NCBI GenBank assembly: GCA_030247855.1
Contig: JAPDRN010000001.1
Location: 372,001-436,000, forward strand
DNA from: Knufia peltigerae
Taxonomy: Eukaryota > Ascomycota > Eurotiomycetes > Chaetothyriales > Trichomeriaceae
Length of the DNA: 64,000 nucleotides
Direction: 5' to 3'
Numbering within the stretch: the first letter of the stretch is position 1; every line of letters starts with the position of its first letter. Under the pieces are notes generated by a model that was given only the letters and a program-made list of their open reading frames with translations, was not told where the DNA came from and did not search any database. The translations under genes were made by a program, and so were the position numbers. Of the stretch, positions 1 to 11,047 are shown piece after piece.

Positions 1-2484
1 TTGGTGTCGAATGCGGCAAGTAAGGCTGCAGGGTTGTTTAGATCGAAGCCAAAGCCGTCCATATCAGCTATATTCCGCTCAAAGAAAGTGGGAGTCAGGT
101 CCCGCGACATCGCTGTAGACCGAGAATCGACCAACCCGTCCTGTCCCAATGTCAGTGTGGCATTCGCGAGATCATTCCTCTGCTGTTGGACAAAGTTCTC
201 ATCTGGAATTGGCCGGAGCCGCGAAAAATGTTGCGGGACGGTGTCGAAGAGGAGTCCCAACGTGGACATGAGGTGCTTGATCTGACTGCCAAAGACGGTG
301 TAACGATCGAGTGCCTGCATCACTTGCCGCCATGAGTCGAAGATGGCGGCTTCTGATATTTCCGACAAGATGAATGGACTGAGACGCGCAGCAACGAGAA
401 CCGTACCGGCGGTATACAAGTACAAAACATTGTACCACCACGCGGCCAAGTCTGCCGAAGCGCCTGGATCTTCTGTCCGCCTGTCGTGTACAAGTTCGAC
501 TGCCTCTTGTGCGACTCGGACACAGAGAACGGAACAATGGAAGATCGAAGGGCGACACAGGAAGGAATCCAGCCAGGGATGACCATCTCTTTCGTGGCTG
601 TCAAGACTTATGAAAGCTGATAGTACTGGACGTAGGGATAAGAGGCGAACATGCAGATACCTACATTAGATTCCTGTCAGCTGAAGCAAAGAATGGGATG
701 TAACTGGGATGCACCTTTGACGGATAACGACGGCTTGCCGAGAAAGCACCGTCACTGCTCTATGCTGAGCAGGGTAGCTACTTGCTCTCAAATAGCTTGG
801 GAGACCCTTTTCCCAGGTATAGAGCCTTCGATCAATACCATGGATGCTAAACTCACGTCCTAAACCTTCGAAGTAACATCGATAGACGTCGTCTAATGAC
901 TGGATAGGTGAAGTCTCTGGCGAATAGAAGTTGAGAAGTATATCATGCAGAATGTCGTATAGAGCCAAAGACTGGGAGAAGAAGTCAACTAAGGTAGGGT
1001 GTTCTGTTTCTCCTAAGCTTGTCGACATGCCAGGGTCTGCAAGTAGTTCTTCTCCTTCGACTGGAAGAGGATGAGGTACTGAGAGAGCCACTTTACGGTC
1101 GATCATACATGGGCGACCATACGTCAAAGCCATAACTCTGTCCATCAGGACACATCCGTGCCATACTCTACGGAGTAGAGCTCGATGCCGCGCATTAGTC
1201 GGCCGTTCGTTTCTCTCCGGTATGTGAAGCTCGAGACTTTGAGCTGTTCGAATCGCCAGACCAACAAAGACCCAGCACTGATGGGGTTCGTTTGTACTTT
1301 GTAAATACATGCCGAAAAGAAGGAAGATCTGGACATAACGGACGCAGGCATTGCTATCGATATCCAAAAGCTCTCTAGCCCCAGTGAAAAACACGGCAGC
1401 GGATGCTGCTCGATCATAAGGCTCAACGGCATCTGTGAGTTGACTCGTAAGCGAGAAAATGATGTTGAGAAGACACAGAAATGAACGTTCATGTGGAATA
1501 CAGCTATCGCTCATCCATAGTCTCTCATAATCAGCTGTCGTCATTTGTTTCTCTAGGATCGGATATAGCGTATGAACGTAAGTCCAGTATACGGACATCA
1601 GGCCGTCTGCCCTGGTTCGCGTAGGTAAGGTATAATCATTGGTTGTTCGTTTGAGGTCCTCGTTGGGCACCATAAGCGGAAGGTTATCTTGGTCTCGTGT
1701 TGGTACCGATCCGTTGGCCATAGTTGGCGGGGTTTTTTTCTGCTCGGCCACTTGACGCACATGCTGTATGAAACTGCGCGCGCTCGAGCTTTCGGAAAGT
1801 TGCTGCCTGCGTGACTCGTTTGTGGCTGGTCCGATCATTACAGACATGCCGCCGCTGGCGGCCAAGGCAGATTGTTCACCTGGATCAGAAAATGGCATTC
1901 GCACGTCCATTAAGGATGATTGATGTTTGCCCGTCCGTTGTACCTCTCCCTGTGAGATGCTGGTCCTTCCCGAGGGAGAAAGCAGCGAAGTGTCCATCCA
2001 AGTTGCTTGTTCTTCTGTATTATCTTCGGGACAGCTCTGGGTCGGCGGCAATCTCTGCTGTTCTAATTCGCGAATCCGGTCCTCGAGCAACTGAACATAC
2101 TGCAAAGAAGCATGATGGTTGACGCGAGAGGGCCGCTCATCCCAAGTGCATTCGGCCGACGTCCTCTGTTTTTGGCATTGAGAGCACACTGAATGGTGGA
2201 GTGTTAGTCGAGTGGCCGGCACTGACTTCAGGCGAAGGCGGTGCAAGGAAGACAGAAGCGGTACAGAAATGATGCCTTACCTGGTCGACATCCATCGCAC
2301 TTGACCTATGAAACATTGTTCCGTGTCAGCTCGACCTTTTGCGGTAAAGGAACGAAAACCGAGCCAGAGGTGAGATAAACCATACTTTCCGAGTCCTGCA
2401 TCGGTCACACGCAATCACCACCTTCTGCCTCTTGCGCGCAGATTTGAGGAGATGAGGTTCGCGGGAAGTACTGTGCTGGTCCAT
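1..2484 (-). CDS. Zn2Cys6 fungal transcription factor, 3' end cut by window edge
   Basis: Nuclear DNA-binding regulator of the Gal4 type. Hand-built exons are 2484-2386, 2305-2281, 2188-715 and 660-1, all with GT..AG introns; about 752 residues are visible and no stop is reached before base 1. The zinc cluster is split over the first three exons: Cys26, Cys29, Cys36, Cys43, Cys46 and Cys55 (an extra Cys39 lies between), preceded by basic residues and followed by a short coiled-coil-like stretch (LLEDRIRELEQQ). The middle region (SVYWTYVHTLYPILEKQ, then YGRPCMIDR) matches the fungal-specific transcription factor domain (PF04082). Intron 714-661 is needed to reach the C-terminal part; without it the protein would stop early. 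It lies on the same strand as the monooxygenase and aldolase downstream in coordinates, so it may be their local regulator (inference). Confidence 0.9.
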
Positions 2485-3200
2485 GACGGCGCTGCTGCGG
2501 ACTCGGTCTCACATGCGGCACAAGGGCAAACGTGAGGACTTATGGGGGAAGAAACCGAGAAGCGGAGTTGAGGAAATTACTGCCGGACGGGGTTTGGAGT
2601 AACAACTACTCGTCCTCTGTATAGTACGGAGTAGGAAGTACGGAGTAAGAATTACACCGTCGTGATTATGCGGAGTCCAGCCAATAACAAAGTGGGACAT
2701 TTCTCTCATACATAGATCGGTGGCCCACCCGAGCGACCCCACTTTGCACTTCAAGTCTAATCAACCCTTTCTCCCTACTTTAATGTTGGTATTGCAATGA
2801 GAATTATGGGTGCCCTAACATGTACAGTTTCGCCGGACCAACATCGTGCTTGGTGCTGCCAACATTTGTAAGTTCTCATGCTTCTAGGTAGTTCTAGGTG
2901 ACTTTCTTCATATCACCACTCTATATGATGGAGTGGGTTCTAATAGAAAAGCACTTCACAAGGAACCTCAAAAGATGGACCTTTTGTACACTGTCCCCAT
3001 TAAAATATCATCAAGGGAAACCTCTCGCCTGAGAATGCGGCCAGGTTCGTCTTCTCACTTTTCACAGTCACCCACGGGAAGCAGCGTCGTGCCCTTTTTT
3101 CAGAGTGATCTATTGGAAGGTCTACATCTGGTAACTCTCCTCCGATCGGCACCAGGCGAATGCTCAATTAAACGAGACTACTGGTGAATAACGTCATGTC
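2485..3200. other. Intergenic region between the Zn2Cys6 gene and the monooxygenase
   Basis: About 0.7 kb with no supported gene. It is the promoter side of the Zn2Cys6 gene and the 3' side of the monooxygenase. It holds two copies of TACGGAGTA (2625-2633 and 2639-2647), a word that recurs across the window, and a CTAGGT-type motif near 2886-2898. Confidence 0.7.
2625..2647. repeat. Two close TACGGAGTA words in a promoter region
   Basis: Exact 9-bp words at 2625-2633 and 2639-2647, same orientation, 14 bp apart start to start. They lie about 140 bp upstream of the Zn2Cys6 gene start at 2484. Function unknown. Confidence 0.6.
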
Positions 3201-4642
3201 CTAGATCTTCCAGCCTCGGAAATGCTGGTCCAGGTACTTATTGGCCTCTTCAAACGCATCATGGCCCCATAGCCACCGTTGGAATGCTGGTTTGCTCCTG
3301 TCAGCGAACGGGTTTGTGATGGCAAGAGGCCAACTGAATAGGGAAGACTCACAAGGGTCTGACCATTGGTTGGGGTTTCCACTTTTCTCGCCACTTTGGG
3401 GACGCTGGTCGCCGTTGTTGCTCATGGAGACGTCCCGTTCGATTTGGTCGTCACCATCAGGAAGGTGCCAAAGGTCACCATTCGCATGAGACCCCTTGAT
3501 GACTGTCTCGCAGCGCCGCTTGCGTAGTTTCTCGTATGCTCTGGCCGCCCGAGGCAGATCCGAGACATCCCTGCACCGGTCCAAACATTCGGCGAGTACG
3601 GCGCCATCCTCGACGGCCATGGCTGCTCCTGCCGCGAGGTACGGCAGTGTCGCGTGGGCGGCGTCACCCAAAAGTACGACGCGTCCACTGTCGCTCACCC
3701 ACGTCGGCAAAGGCTCGAGTTCGGCCAGTTTCCACTTCTTACAGCTCGTGACGTGGGTGAGGAGTTTTTGGAGGACCGGATCAAAATGGCGATACTGCCA
3801 TCTCATGTCCTCAATATCGCCGAGCTCTGACCACGCCCCGACCGGCGCTTGGCCTGGGTGGGACATGACCAGATTGAACATGCTGCTCTTTCGGATAGGG
3901 TAAGCCATGAGGTGGCGGCGGTACCCTATCCAGCAGTTTGCGTTCTTATCCTCGAGAAGTTTGACGAGCTCAGGGTCGGCACGCATGACTTCCGCTGGCA
4001 CAACGGCTCGGTATGCGCAGTTGGGCGAGGATATTGCATCTATATGCTCGTCAGGGATGACGGCCCGACGCACTTTAGACTTGACCCCGTCGGCACCAAC
4101 GATGAAGTCAGCCTCGACCACGTCTCCTCCTTTAAGATGCACCGCCGGGACGTGCGCATCCACGCGCTCAACATGGCAGCCTAAACGCACGTCCACGCCG
4201 GCGGCGACAGCTGCATCGTAAAGGATGCGCTGGAAGTCTGCACGATGAATGAGCCAGTACCTGTAGCTGGTCAGCCTGGGCGGCCCATGACAAGGTAGGA
4301 GACTCGTTTTGGGAGGGAATCTCACGGGTGTCCGTAAAGCTCAGTGGTTTGGGGTTGTAAAGGCGTCCGGGCAATTACACCGCTGTTGGCATATCGTTTT
4401 AACAGTAGGCTCTCCGGCCAGGTCACAGTCTCAGCAAGCTTCGGTGTCAGACCGTACGCGTCGAGGATGCGTGCGCTGTTCGGAGGGATTTGTATGCCAG
4501 CGCCGACCTCGTTGAGGACTTGACTTGACTCAACTAGTGTCACTTGGTGGCCTTTCCTCGCCAGACCAATACCCGCAGCGAGACCGCCGAGGCCTGCGCC
4601 ACAGACAATGATATTGAATTTTGAAGTGATTGCAGGTGTCAT
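3201..4642 (-). CDS. FAD-dependent monooxygenase, salicylate-hydroxylase-like
   Basis: Class A flavoprotein aromatic hydroxylase expected to use NAD(P)H and O2 on an aromatic acid or related compound; the exact substrate is not readable. Exons 4642-4326, 4260-3353 and 3286-3201 give 436 residues. Motifs: N-terminal FAD-binding GAGLGG near residue 14, the DG motif (ADGVKSKVRR), and the GD motif (VVLLGDAAHATLPYLAAG), all in family order. The join at intron 4325-4261 restores PYWLIHRADFQR, a typical family segment. Intron 3352-3287 is 66 nt and free of stops, so it can be missed; splicing it gives DPSFQRWLWGHDA, close to the family C-terminus. The chosen ATG at 4642 is the first before the FAD motif; an upstream ATG at 4759 in frame gives an unconvincing extension. 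It sits between a Zn2Cys6 regulator and a class II aldolase on the same strand. Confidence 0.9.
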
Positions 4643-5333
4643 TTCTCGGTTCCGTTGATGGATCTCGTACTTGACACACCTGGAGAGGATGGAAAGGTCG
4701 AGGTAGTTGAGGACTTTTGCATCCTCCCAAGTTGAAGCTCCCACAACTTGGGGAACCATGGCCTGGCTTGAATGTGTTCCGCGTTCTACCTACTCGAGAC
4801 ATTCCATTCCAAAATTAGGGAGCACGCGGCCAATAGGAAGTGGGTCCGAGTTGTTTAGAGAATCCACCAGACCACCATTCTCCGGATTCCGACGTCGTTC
4901 TAAATGCAACCAAGAATTCCTCGGTAGTCCCCACACGGCGAGGGAAAGAGAAAGGGTTGCCTCCGTTTCCGATTCCCTCTTGGATTGACTGCTCGGAGTG
5001 TCATCCGAGTCTCTGATTCTGATAGACGACGAGTCATGCGCATGGAATTTGCCCAGCTCGTAGCGAGACGAAAGAGTAACCAACTTTGACTGTGTGTGCC
5101 GAGAGGGAGAGACCATCACTTGAGAGTGAGCCTTAAACAAATAGACACAATTTTCTGGCGACAAGACGGTGATATGAAACACCCCGGTGAGGCCAGGGAC
5201 TCAAACCTTGCGGAATTTACTACGGACATTGTGGCCCAGCCGAAATGCAGATTCCAGCAGCAGCACATTGACTAGTTTCTTCTGGCCTTCCAGGTATAAG
5301 ATGCTAATTTGGGCCCCAAAGCTGCAGGGCAGT
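4643..5333. other. Intergenic region upstream of the monooxygenase
   Basis: About 0.7 kb between the monooxygenase start and the aldolase stop, both on the minus strand. I see no supported gene. Direct inspection for an RNA gene around 5180-5230 gave no folded tRNA. Confidence 0.6.
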
Positions 5334-6164
5334 TCAAGCCGAGTTTACATAGAGGCCGCAGGCTTCCACCTCACGTAGCCAAAGTCCCCAGGGCCGATGG
5401 GCAGACTGTCTGATCGACCACGTAGTGTCGTCCACCTCTTTTTGACTGAGGTACCTCACAGCGGTGGCGGCGGCGGAAGGATCGGCGGCCCTCGTCGTCA
5501 AAGCCGTCGTCTGGATCATGGCGTTCTTCTGCGTGTAGACGGCCCTCATGACGCAATCTTGGATGCTACCCGCGAGCACGGTGAAACCGTGGCCACGCAT
5601 CAGCACGACCACCGATTGTGGCGCATCTCCTCCCACATGGTCGGCGCCGGGAGAGAACGCGGCCGCAAGAGAGGCCCCCAGGTGGGTGTCGCGCACCAGT
5701 AGATCGCACGTGTCGCCCGGTTTCTGCGCGTCCGCGATGTCCCAGACGGGCACACTGGCACCGAGGAAGCCGGCCATGTGGTAGCACGCGCGCAGGGGAA
5801 CACCGCTGATGCTGTACGGCACCACGGCCTCGGAGTGGCTGTGAATCACACTTTGTACGGAAGGGTACTTTTTGTAGCATTCGCCGTGGATACATCGCTC
5901 CAGAAACCCAGGAGCCGCGTTGGGGTCGACGGGCTGAGCATCTTCGACGCGGTACGCGATCAAATCCCCAGGAGAAGAAATCGTGCCTGGAGCCGCGTTC
6001 CGAGACATGACGAAGACGCCTGGATTGAAAGGGTGCCGGAATGAAAGGTGCCCAAAGGCGTCCAGGACATTGTGAAAGTGAAGAATGTGGCTACCCGAGA
6101 TGAAGTCGCGATAATACTGCCGGAGGATGGCATCATCACTCGGACTGTGCGTCTGCGCTGCCAT
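5334..6164 (-). CDS. Class II aldolase/adducin family protein
   Basis: Single-exon gene of 276 residues, stop at 5334. The class II aldolase fold is a zinc enzyme that cleaves or decarboxylates small hydroxylated or aromatic substrates; many fungal members are uncharacterised. Visible family motifs are GHLSFRHP near residue 38, the metal-binding HSHSE near residue 108, and MRGHGFTV with the third metal histidine near residue 190. The length is normal for a single-domain member. The ATG at 6164 opens the family-like N-terminus (ILRQYYRDFISGSHIL). It lies upstream of a class A monooxygenase on the same strand, which suggests a shared catabolic route; phthalate-type decarboxylases belong to this superfamily, so an aromatic substrate is possible (inference). 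Its promoter has a perfect 16-bp tandem duplication at 6254-6285. Confidence 0.9.
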   Translation of the reverse strand: MAAQTHSPSDDAILRQYYRDFISGSHILHFHNVLDAFGHLSFRHPFNPGVFVMSRNAAPGTISSPGDLIAYRVEDAQPVDPNAAPGFLERCIHGECYKKYPSVQSVIHSHSEAVVPYSISGVPLRACYHMAGFLGASVPVWDIADAQKPGDTCDLLVRDTHLGASLAAAFSPGADHVGGDAPQSVVVLMRGHGFTVLAGSIQDCVMRAVYTQKNAMIQTTALTTRAADPSAAATAVRYLSQKEVDDTTWSIRQSAHRPWGLWLREVEACGLYVNSA

Positions 6165-6939
6165 GGATGGTGGTTGGAATAGCAGAAGTGTCTGGAAAGC
6201 TAAGAAGCGAGTCAGGGAGCAGAGGCCGTGACGATATATCTAGCGGATTGAGTGGTTTTCTTGTAGAAGGGTTTTCTTGTAGAAGGGGTTCAGACAACCA
6301 GGTCAGTCGTGGCGAAGTCCAAGACTCATGGGCCATTGATGAGGAGGCCCCTCGGAGGACGTTCCGAAAGTCTTCGGATTGAGAGTTGATCAAGTCTGCC
6401 TGCAGAACCTAGCTCATTAACCTACAAAGCTACGACTATATGGCCTCTGGCAATGGAATCGGTTCAATGGTGAAGAAGAAGGAGAAGAAACATCGTCCTG
6501 GCCGAAGAAGGGGGTGTTCTTGTTTCCCTAACTTTGATGGATACCGTACCCAGGTACCTTTGCTGGGGGAAAAGAATCTCCCGCCCATAAGTTTACTAAA
6601 CTCAGGGAAGAGTATGGGAGTACAGAAGAAACATGTATTTGCGTTGCTTTCTTGAAACCAGTCGGCCCAAGAGTCGGGATTTCGTGCATCAAACGACACA
6701 AAGTTCATACGTCTGAATGTGAACTTGATTCAGAGTATTTACTTGTCTGATGAGTAGTTGGTGAATCTTTTTCAGCTTTTCTCGGTCTCATTCTCATTTC
6801 GATAGCCACAGCCCGAGCCCGGAACTGACTACATACGAGTATTCCTCGGTAAATGCCAATCCCATAAAAACGCCCATGTCACATCACGTAACTTCTTTCC
6901 CTCTTTTTAACCTCTTAGTCGGTTCCTAAAATGACGGAT
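6165..6939. other. Intergenic region upstream of the class II aldolase
   Basis: About 0.8 kb between the aldolase start and the LYS9 stop. It carries the 16-bp tandem duplication at 6254-6285. Small open frames around 6140-6710 lack any recognisable protein character. No supported gene. Confidence 0.6.
6254..6285. repeat. Perfect 16-bp tandem duplication in the aldolase promoter
   Basis: GGTTTTCTTGTAGAAG is present twice head to tail (6254-6269 and 6270-6285), about 90-120 bp upstream of the aldolase ATG. It could be a duplicated regulator site or a simple slippage event. Confidence 0.7.
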
Positions 6940-8400
6940 CTATTCAATAGTCTTCTCGGTCAAAAAGATGCCATACTTTTCCTTCAACTCGACGAGCAAA
7001 GGCTCGGCGAGGTCCCAGGTGACGGGGGCTAAGACTCCCTTTTTGTTGATCCTGCCGTCCAAGACCATCAAGCACGCGAGACCGCAGGGGACGCCGACCA
7101 GCTTGGCCATGGAGCTGTAGCCCTTGGGGTCGCCGTAGTCGACCAGAGTGCTGGTCCTCGTCTCGGTGCTGCCGTCCTTGTGGACGATCTCGAACTTGTG
7201 CTGCAGCATGACCATGTCACGCTCGCCCTCCTCGTACTGCATCTTCTCCTCCAGGGTGGCGCACAGGGTGTCCAGGGGGTTGCCGCGGGGGGTGATGGGT
7301 TTCTCGGAAAACAGACCCAACCACTTCATGCCGGAGATGATGCGCTGCTTTTCGGCGGTGTCGTTGAATTTCGTTTTTGACTGAATGGCCCAGGTCAGGT
7401 CGGCCTCCTTGTTGGTCGAGGACCCGATGATCTTCTGGGTCGCCTCGGCCCATGAGATTGGCTTTTCGGACGGCTTGAGGTACGGCTGCTCGGCGTCCGA
7501 CAGGAAACCAATGTCGACCAGCACCTTGACGAATTCAGGGAAACCCTGGTACCTCAGCGTGCCCCGGACGACGGTCTCGGCCTCTGGGATGTTGTAGCGT
7601 TCCCGGTACGGCGTGGAGTCCCGGTTGGGGTAGGCGACAAAAGCAAAACCGGGGTAGATGAAGTAGGGTTTCGCGCTGGCCATCAGGTCGGGGCCGGCGA
7701 TGTTCTTGACGCTGCCGCCCTCGTAGAACTTGGCGGCGTTGCGGAGGGCGAGCAGGACACCCCGGCTCGACCACGAGAACTTGTAACCGAGAGGGTTGTC
7801 GCTCGCCTCGGGGGCGGGCAGACCACCGCAGTAGGACCAGAAGGACTTGATCTTGCCTCCGGCCTTGTGGACCTCCTCGATGGTCTTGACGGCGTACAAA
7901 TGGTCGATGCCAGGGTCCAGACCGATCTCGTTCATGACCGTGATGCCCGCGTCGATGGCCTGTTGTTCCAACTCCTTCATGGCGTCCGAGACGTAACTCG
8001 TCGTCACCACGTTCTTCTTCTTGCGGATCGCCGACTTGATGACGGCGGCGTGGAAGGTGTAAGGGATCAGAGAAATGACCAGGTCACTCTGCTCGACGGC
8101 GGCGTCGAGGTCGGCATCTTTGGAGACGTCCAGCGAGATCGGTTTGGTGTTTTTGATACCTTCGCAGAGCTTCTTTGCGCTGTCCAATGTTCGGCAGGCT
8201 GGGGTTATGATAGTTAGCGAAAGACCATGGACGACTTTGTCATTGAAAGCCCAAAGCAAAGACTTACCGACTGTTACCTCAACACCTGCATCGGCCAGGA
8301 TCTGAACGGTGGGTTTGGTGACGAAGCCAGCACCCAAAAGCAAAGCCTTTTTGGACGAGTAGCCCAGTTTAGACTGGATGGATGTGATGAGAGATGCCAT
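6940..8400 (-). CDS. LYS9: Saccharopine dehydrogenase (NADP+, L-glutamate-forming)
   Basis: Enzyme of the fungal alpha-aminoadipate route to lysine; it condenses aminoadipate semialdehyde with glutamate to saccharopine, in the cytosol. Exons 8400-8268 and 8198-6940 give 463 residues. The N-terminus carries the Rossmann motif LLLGAGFVTKPT near residue 20, and the splice joins VEVTV to ACRTLDSAKKL as in the family. Other family segments include NVVTTSYVSD, IGLDPGIDHL and SYCGGLPAPEASDNPLGYKF. The start at 8400 is preferred over an upstream in-frame ATG at 8460 because the latter adds residues foreign to the family. The gene is divergent from the methyltransferase at 8818, sharing a 417-bp promoter region. 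Confidence 0.96.
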   Translation of the reverse strand: MASLITSIQSKLGYSSKKALLLGAGFVTKPTVQILADAGVEVTVGKSLLWAFNDKVVHGLSLTIITPACRTLDSAKKLCEGIKNTKPISLDVSKDADLDAAVEQSDLVISLIPYTFHAAVIKSAIRKKKNVVTTSYVSDAMKELEQQAIDAGITVMNEIGLDPGIDHLYAVKTIEEVHKAGGKIKSFWSYCGGLPAPEASDNPLGYKFSWSSRGVLLALRNAAKFYEGGSVKNIAGPDLMASAKPYFIYPGFAFVAYPNRDSTPYRERYNIPEAETVVRGTLRYQGFPEFVKVLVDIGFLSDAEQPYLKPSEKPISWAEATQKIIGSSTNKEADLTWAIQSKTKFNDTAEKQRIISGMKWLGLFSEKPITPRGNPLDTLCATLEEKMQYEEGERDMVMLQHKFEIVHKDGSTETRTSTLVDYGDPKGYSSMAKLVGVPCGLACLMVLDGRINKKGVLAPVTWDLAEPLLVELKEKYGIFLTEKTIE

Positions 8401-8817
8401 GTTTGCTTGTTTTCTAGATGTAACTGCTCTCGTGCTTTGGGTTGTGTTTTTGGGGAACAAAAATAAAATGCGTCGAACGAGTCACCGCTGTGTCTACAAA
8501 AAAATATCAAACATCTGCCCGCAGCCCGATAGCGGAGTTTCCCGTACCTTGCATTCTATCTCCCCCTCGATTTTTTTGCCCGCGCCCTATAGCGAGCAGC
8601 CTCGACAGCCTCATCTCGTATTCCGTATTACTGAGTGTAAGTATTGGCGTTGACCCTTCTCCAATATCTCGTATCTCTTCATGTTCAATACCCTCGGGTG
8701 CCCTTTTTCTTACGATACAAAAAGGTAGGATATATAATAGGAAGACTCTGTGCTTTTTCCTTCATCTCAATCTCTTTCTCCCCTCCATCCTGAGAGTGTT
8801 ACCTATATTATCACACC
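8401..8817. promoter_or_regulatory. Shared divergent promoter region of LYS9 and the methyltransferase
   Basis: 417 bp separate the two start codons. The half next to the methyltransferase is rich in C and T, as in many fungal promoters and 5' leaders. I did not find a clear TATA box or a convincing regulator site. Confidence 0.5.
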
Positions 8818-9766
8818 ATGGGTGTCCCAATTCTTGCCCGACTACAAGCCTACTTTGACCCTTTGGTCCTCCTCGGCATCTCAATAGGTTACCTGCCCAT
8901 CACTTTGGTCTTTCATCCTCTTTTGTTTATTACATCCCCCAGAACCTTTCGGTCAAAATGGTTCGAGAGTTTCTGGCGTGTCATCGGGCCCAAGATGGCA
9001 GCCTCCGAGGTCCAGGTCGACCACATCGAGGCGCTCATGTCCAGGGCCCACGGTACGGTCCTCGAACTCGGACCGGGAGCGGGCGATCAAATGTTTCACT
9101 ACAAACCGAACCAAATCGAGACTCTGTACGGAGCGGAACCCAACGCCTTTCTTCACCCAAAATTGACCGAGGTGGCCGAGAAGAAATTGTGGGGGAAGTT
9201 TATCCCTCTCGAGGCCGGAGCTCAACCTGCTAGTTTACTACCGGCCCTGAAGAAGGCAAATTTGCTTGTCGACACCGGCAAGGGCACGGCGACGACATCG
9301 AGTAGTAATAGTCTGATACCAGAAGAAGGAGTCTTCGACACCGTCGTCGCCATCAAGTCAATGTGTTCGGCGCCCCAAGCCGAGTTGGCAGCGACCGTGG
9401 CCGTCGTGCAGGCCCTCCTCAAGCCCGGAGGAGAGTTTCTCTTTTTCGAGCACGTCGAGAACAACACCGACACCATCACCATGTCTTACGCCTGGTGTAT
9501 CGATTGGATCTGGCCAGTGTTCATGGGCGGGTGTCGACTCAAAGGCAAAGTGGACAAGATCGTGCTGGGCATGGGTGGATGGGAGGATAGAAATATCTCC
9601 ACCATCGGTGATTACAAAGGTTACGAGGTATGTACCTGCTACTTCCGGTTCCTGCGTTCGTTCATGCATGGTAGACGGGGGGGAGAGAGTGCTAACTGAC
9701 TTGGTGTTCCTCACACCAAAGGTCTTTCGATACGTCAAAGGAATCTGTCGAAAGGCTCATGCCTGA
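8818..9766 (+). CDS. SAM-dependent methyltransferase, METTL7-like
   Basis: Exons 8818-9627 and 9722-9766 give 284 residues. An N-terminal hydrophobic segment (about residues 15-36) suggests membrane anchoring. The SAM-binding motif I is VLELGPGAGDQ near residue 81, and the post-I acidic region follows (LYGAEPNAFLHPKL). The later strand GGEFLFFEHVE and the tail KGYEVFRYVKGICRK fit the METTL7/UbiE-type group of class I methyltransferases. The animal METTL7 enzymes methylate thiols; substrate here is unknown. The intron is GTATGT..AAAG with a CTAAC branch site, and the small last exon completes the family C-terminus. Without the splice the protein would end in a low-quality tail. Confidence 0.88.
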
Positions 9767-9992
9767 AGTGGATGGGTCGCAATGACACAATAACAACAAA
9801 TCTCGACATATCGCTACCACGTATATACGTACCGAGGTCAGGTATATACTCCGTGTGAACAGGCACGAAATGTAAATATTGAAGTTGCCTCCCCAAACTC
9901 CTTCATGCTATGAGAATGACTGCTTTTAAAACTGCTTTTAAAACTGACAATGAATGGTTCATAAACGTGCTTGCGTGCTTTGTCCCAATCGC

Positions 9993-11047
9993 TCAAGCAT
10001 AGAGTGCCTGCTTTTGTGGCAACTCGGTCTCGTACTCAATCTCCACCTTGCCTCGTTTCTTGGGTTGTTTCTTCTTCGAAGGTGGTGGTACTGCTCGCTT
10101 CCTCTTCTTGCCAACGACAGCGCTGGCATCATCCTCGTCATCTTCACCTTCATCATCGCTGGGCTCGTCGCTGTCCTCATCGCTGTCACCTTCGTCGGAA
10201 AATTCATCTTCATCGGGACTCTCTCCGCCGAACCAATCGTCGAAATCTTCCATTGCTTCTTCGCCGTCACTCTCTTCGACATCCGAAACGTACTCGACCT
10301 CGGCCTCGCCTTCAATTTCTTCCTCCTCTTCGGCTTCGATGTCTTCCTCTTCCTCTCCCTTCTCGGCTCTCTCCAAGCCCCTCAACACCTTCTTCCACAC
10401 GCCCTCCTCGACGTTGATGGGCCGATCACCGTACGCCCCACTCCTCAATCGTTCAATCAGTTCCCTCTCGATCGCCCTCTCGACCTTGGCCGCACTCTCG
10501 GCCTTGCGTTCTCTCGTCTCTTCCCTACGACGCACCTTGGGCGCCAATCTGGGGACCAACTTCTCACCCAGCCTCTCTTCCTCTTTTGCGATTCTCCTTT
10601 CCCGAATGGCCACTTGTGTCAACCTCGTCAGCCGCTGCTTGCACTTGTGAATGTAGAATTTCGGCCAGTACACCAGTTTGTCGTCGATCTGGGCGAGGGC
10701 CTTTTCGTAGTTGTTCGGCAAGCGGATCTTCTCCCACCATTTCGAGGGCAGGTGGGCTCGTTCGGGACTCTTGATGAAAAGGCACAGGGCGCCCGTCTCA
10801 GGGTCTGGTCGGACGGTGGCGTAGCGTGAATTCGCAAGTGGACAAGACTGTCGGTTGCAAAACCCAGTCAGGTTGTACTCGTTTCTGCAAAAGTTTTGTT
10901 CTTTGGTGTTGAGCCTGTCGAGCAAAAAAAGTGTTAGCCAACGTTTTCTACAATCCCCCCAAGAATTGATTTGGTTCTTGCTTACTTTAATTTGAACGAG
11001 CAGAATTGCTGGTTTATGACTTGCCAGACGATTTCGTCGGAAGACAT
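9993..11047 (-). CDS. MAK16: MAK16, 60S ribosome biogenesis protein
   Basis: Nucleolar protein needed for maturation of 27S pre-rRNA and the 60S subunit. Exons 11047-10986 and 10914-9993 give 327 residues. The N-terminus MSSDEIVWQVINQQFCSFKL followed by NFCRNEYNLTGFCNRQSCPL is diagnostic; its cysteines form the known metal-binding part of the ribosomal L28e-like N-terminal domain. The C-terminal third is strongly acidic and ends with basic, nuclear-localisation-like clusters (GKKRKR, KKKQPKKRGK). The start at 11047 is set by the short first exon; an open frame reading through the intron would give a wrong N-terminus. It is divergent from the GST-like gene, 708 bp away. Confidence 0.97.

Noticed and set aside
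5180..5290. Possible tRNA on the minus strand (GGTTTGAGTCC, B-box-like)
   Set aside because: The T-stem does not pair and no D-arm or acceptor stem could be drawn.
10048..10650. 200-residue Ser-rich open frame opposite MAK16
   Set aside because: It is the reverse reading of the acidic Asp/Glu/Ser tail of MAK16; composition explains it.
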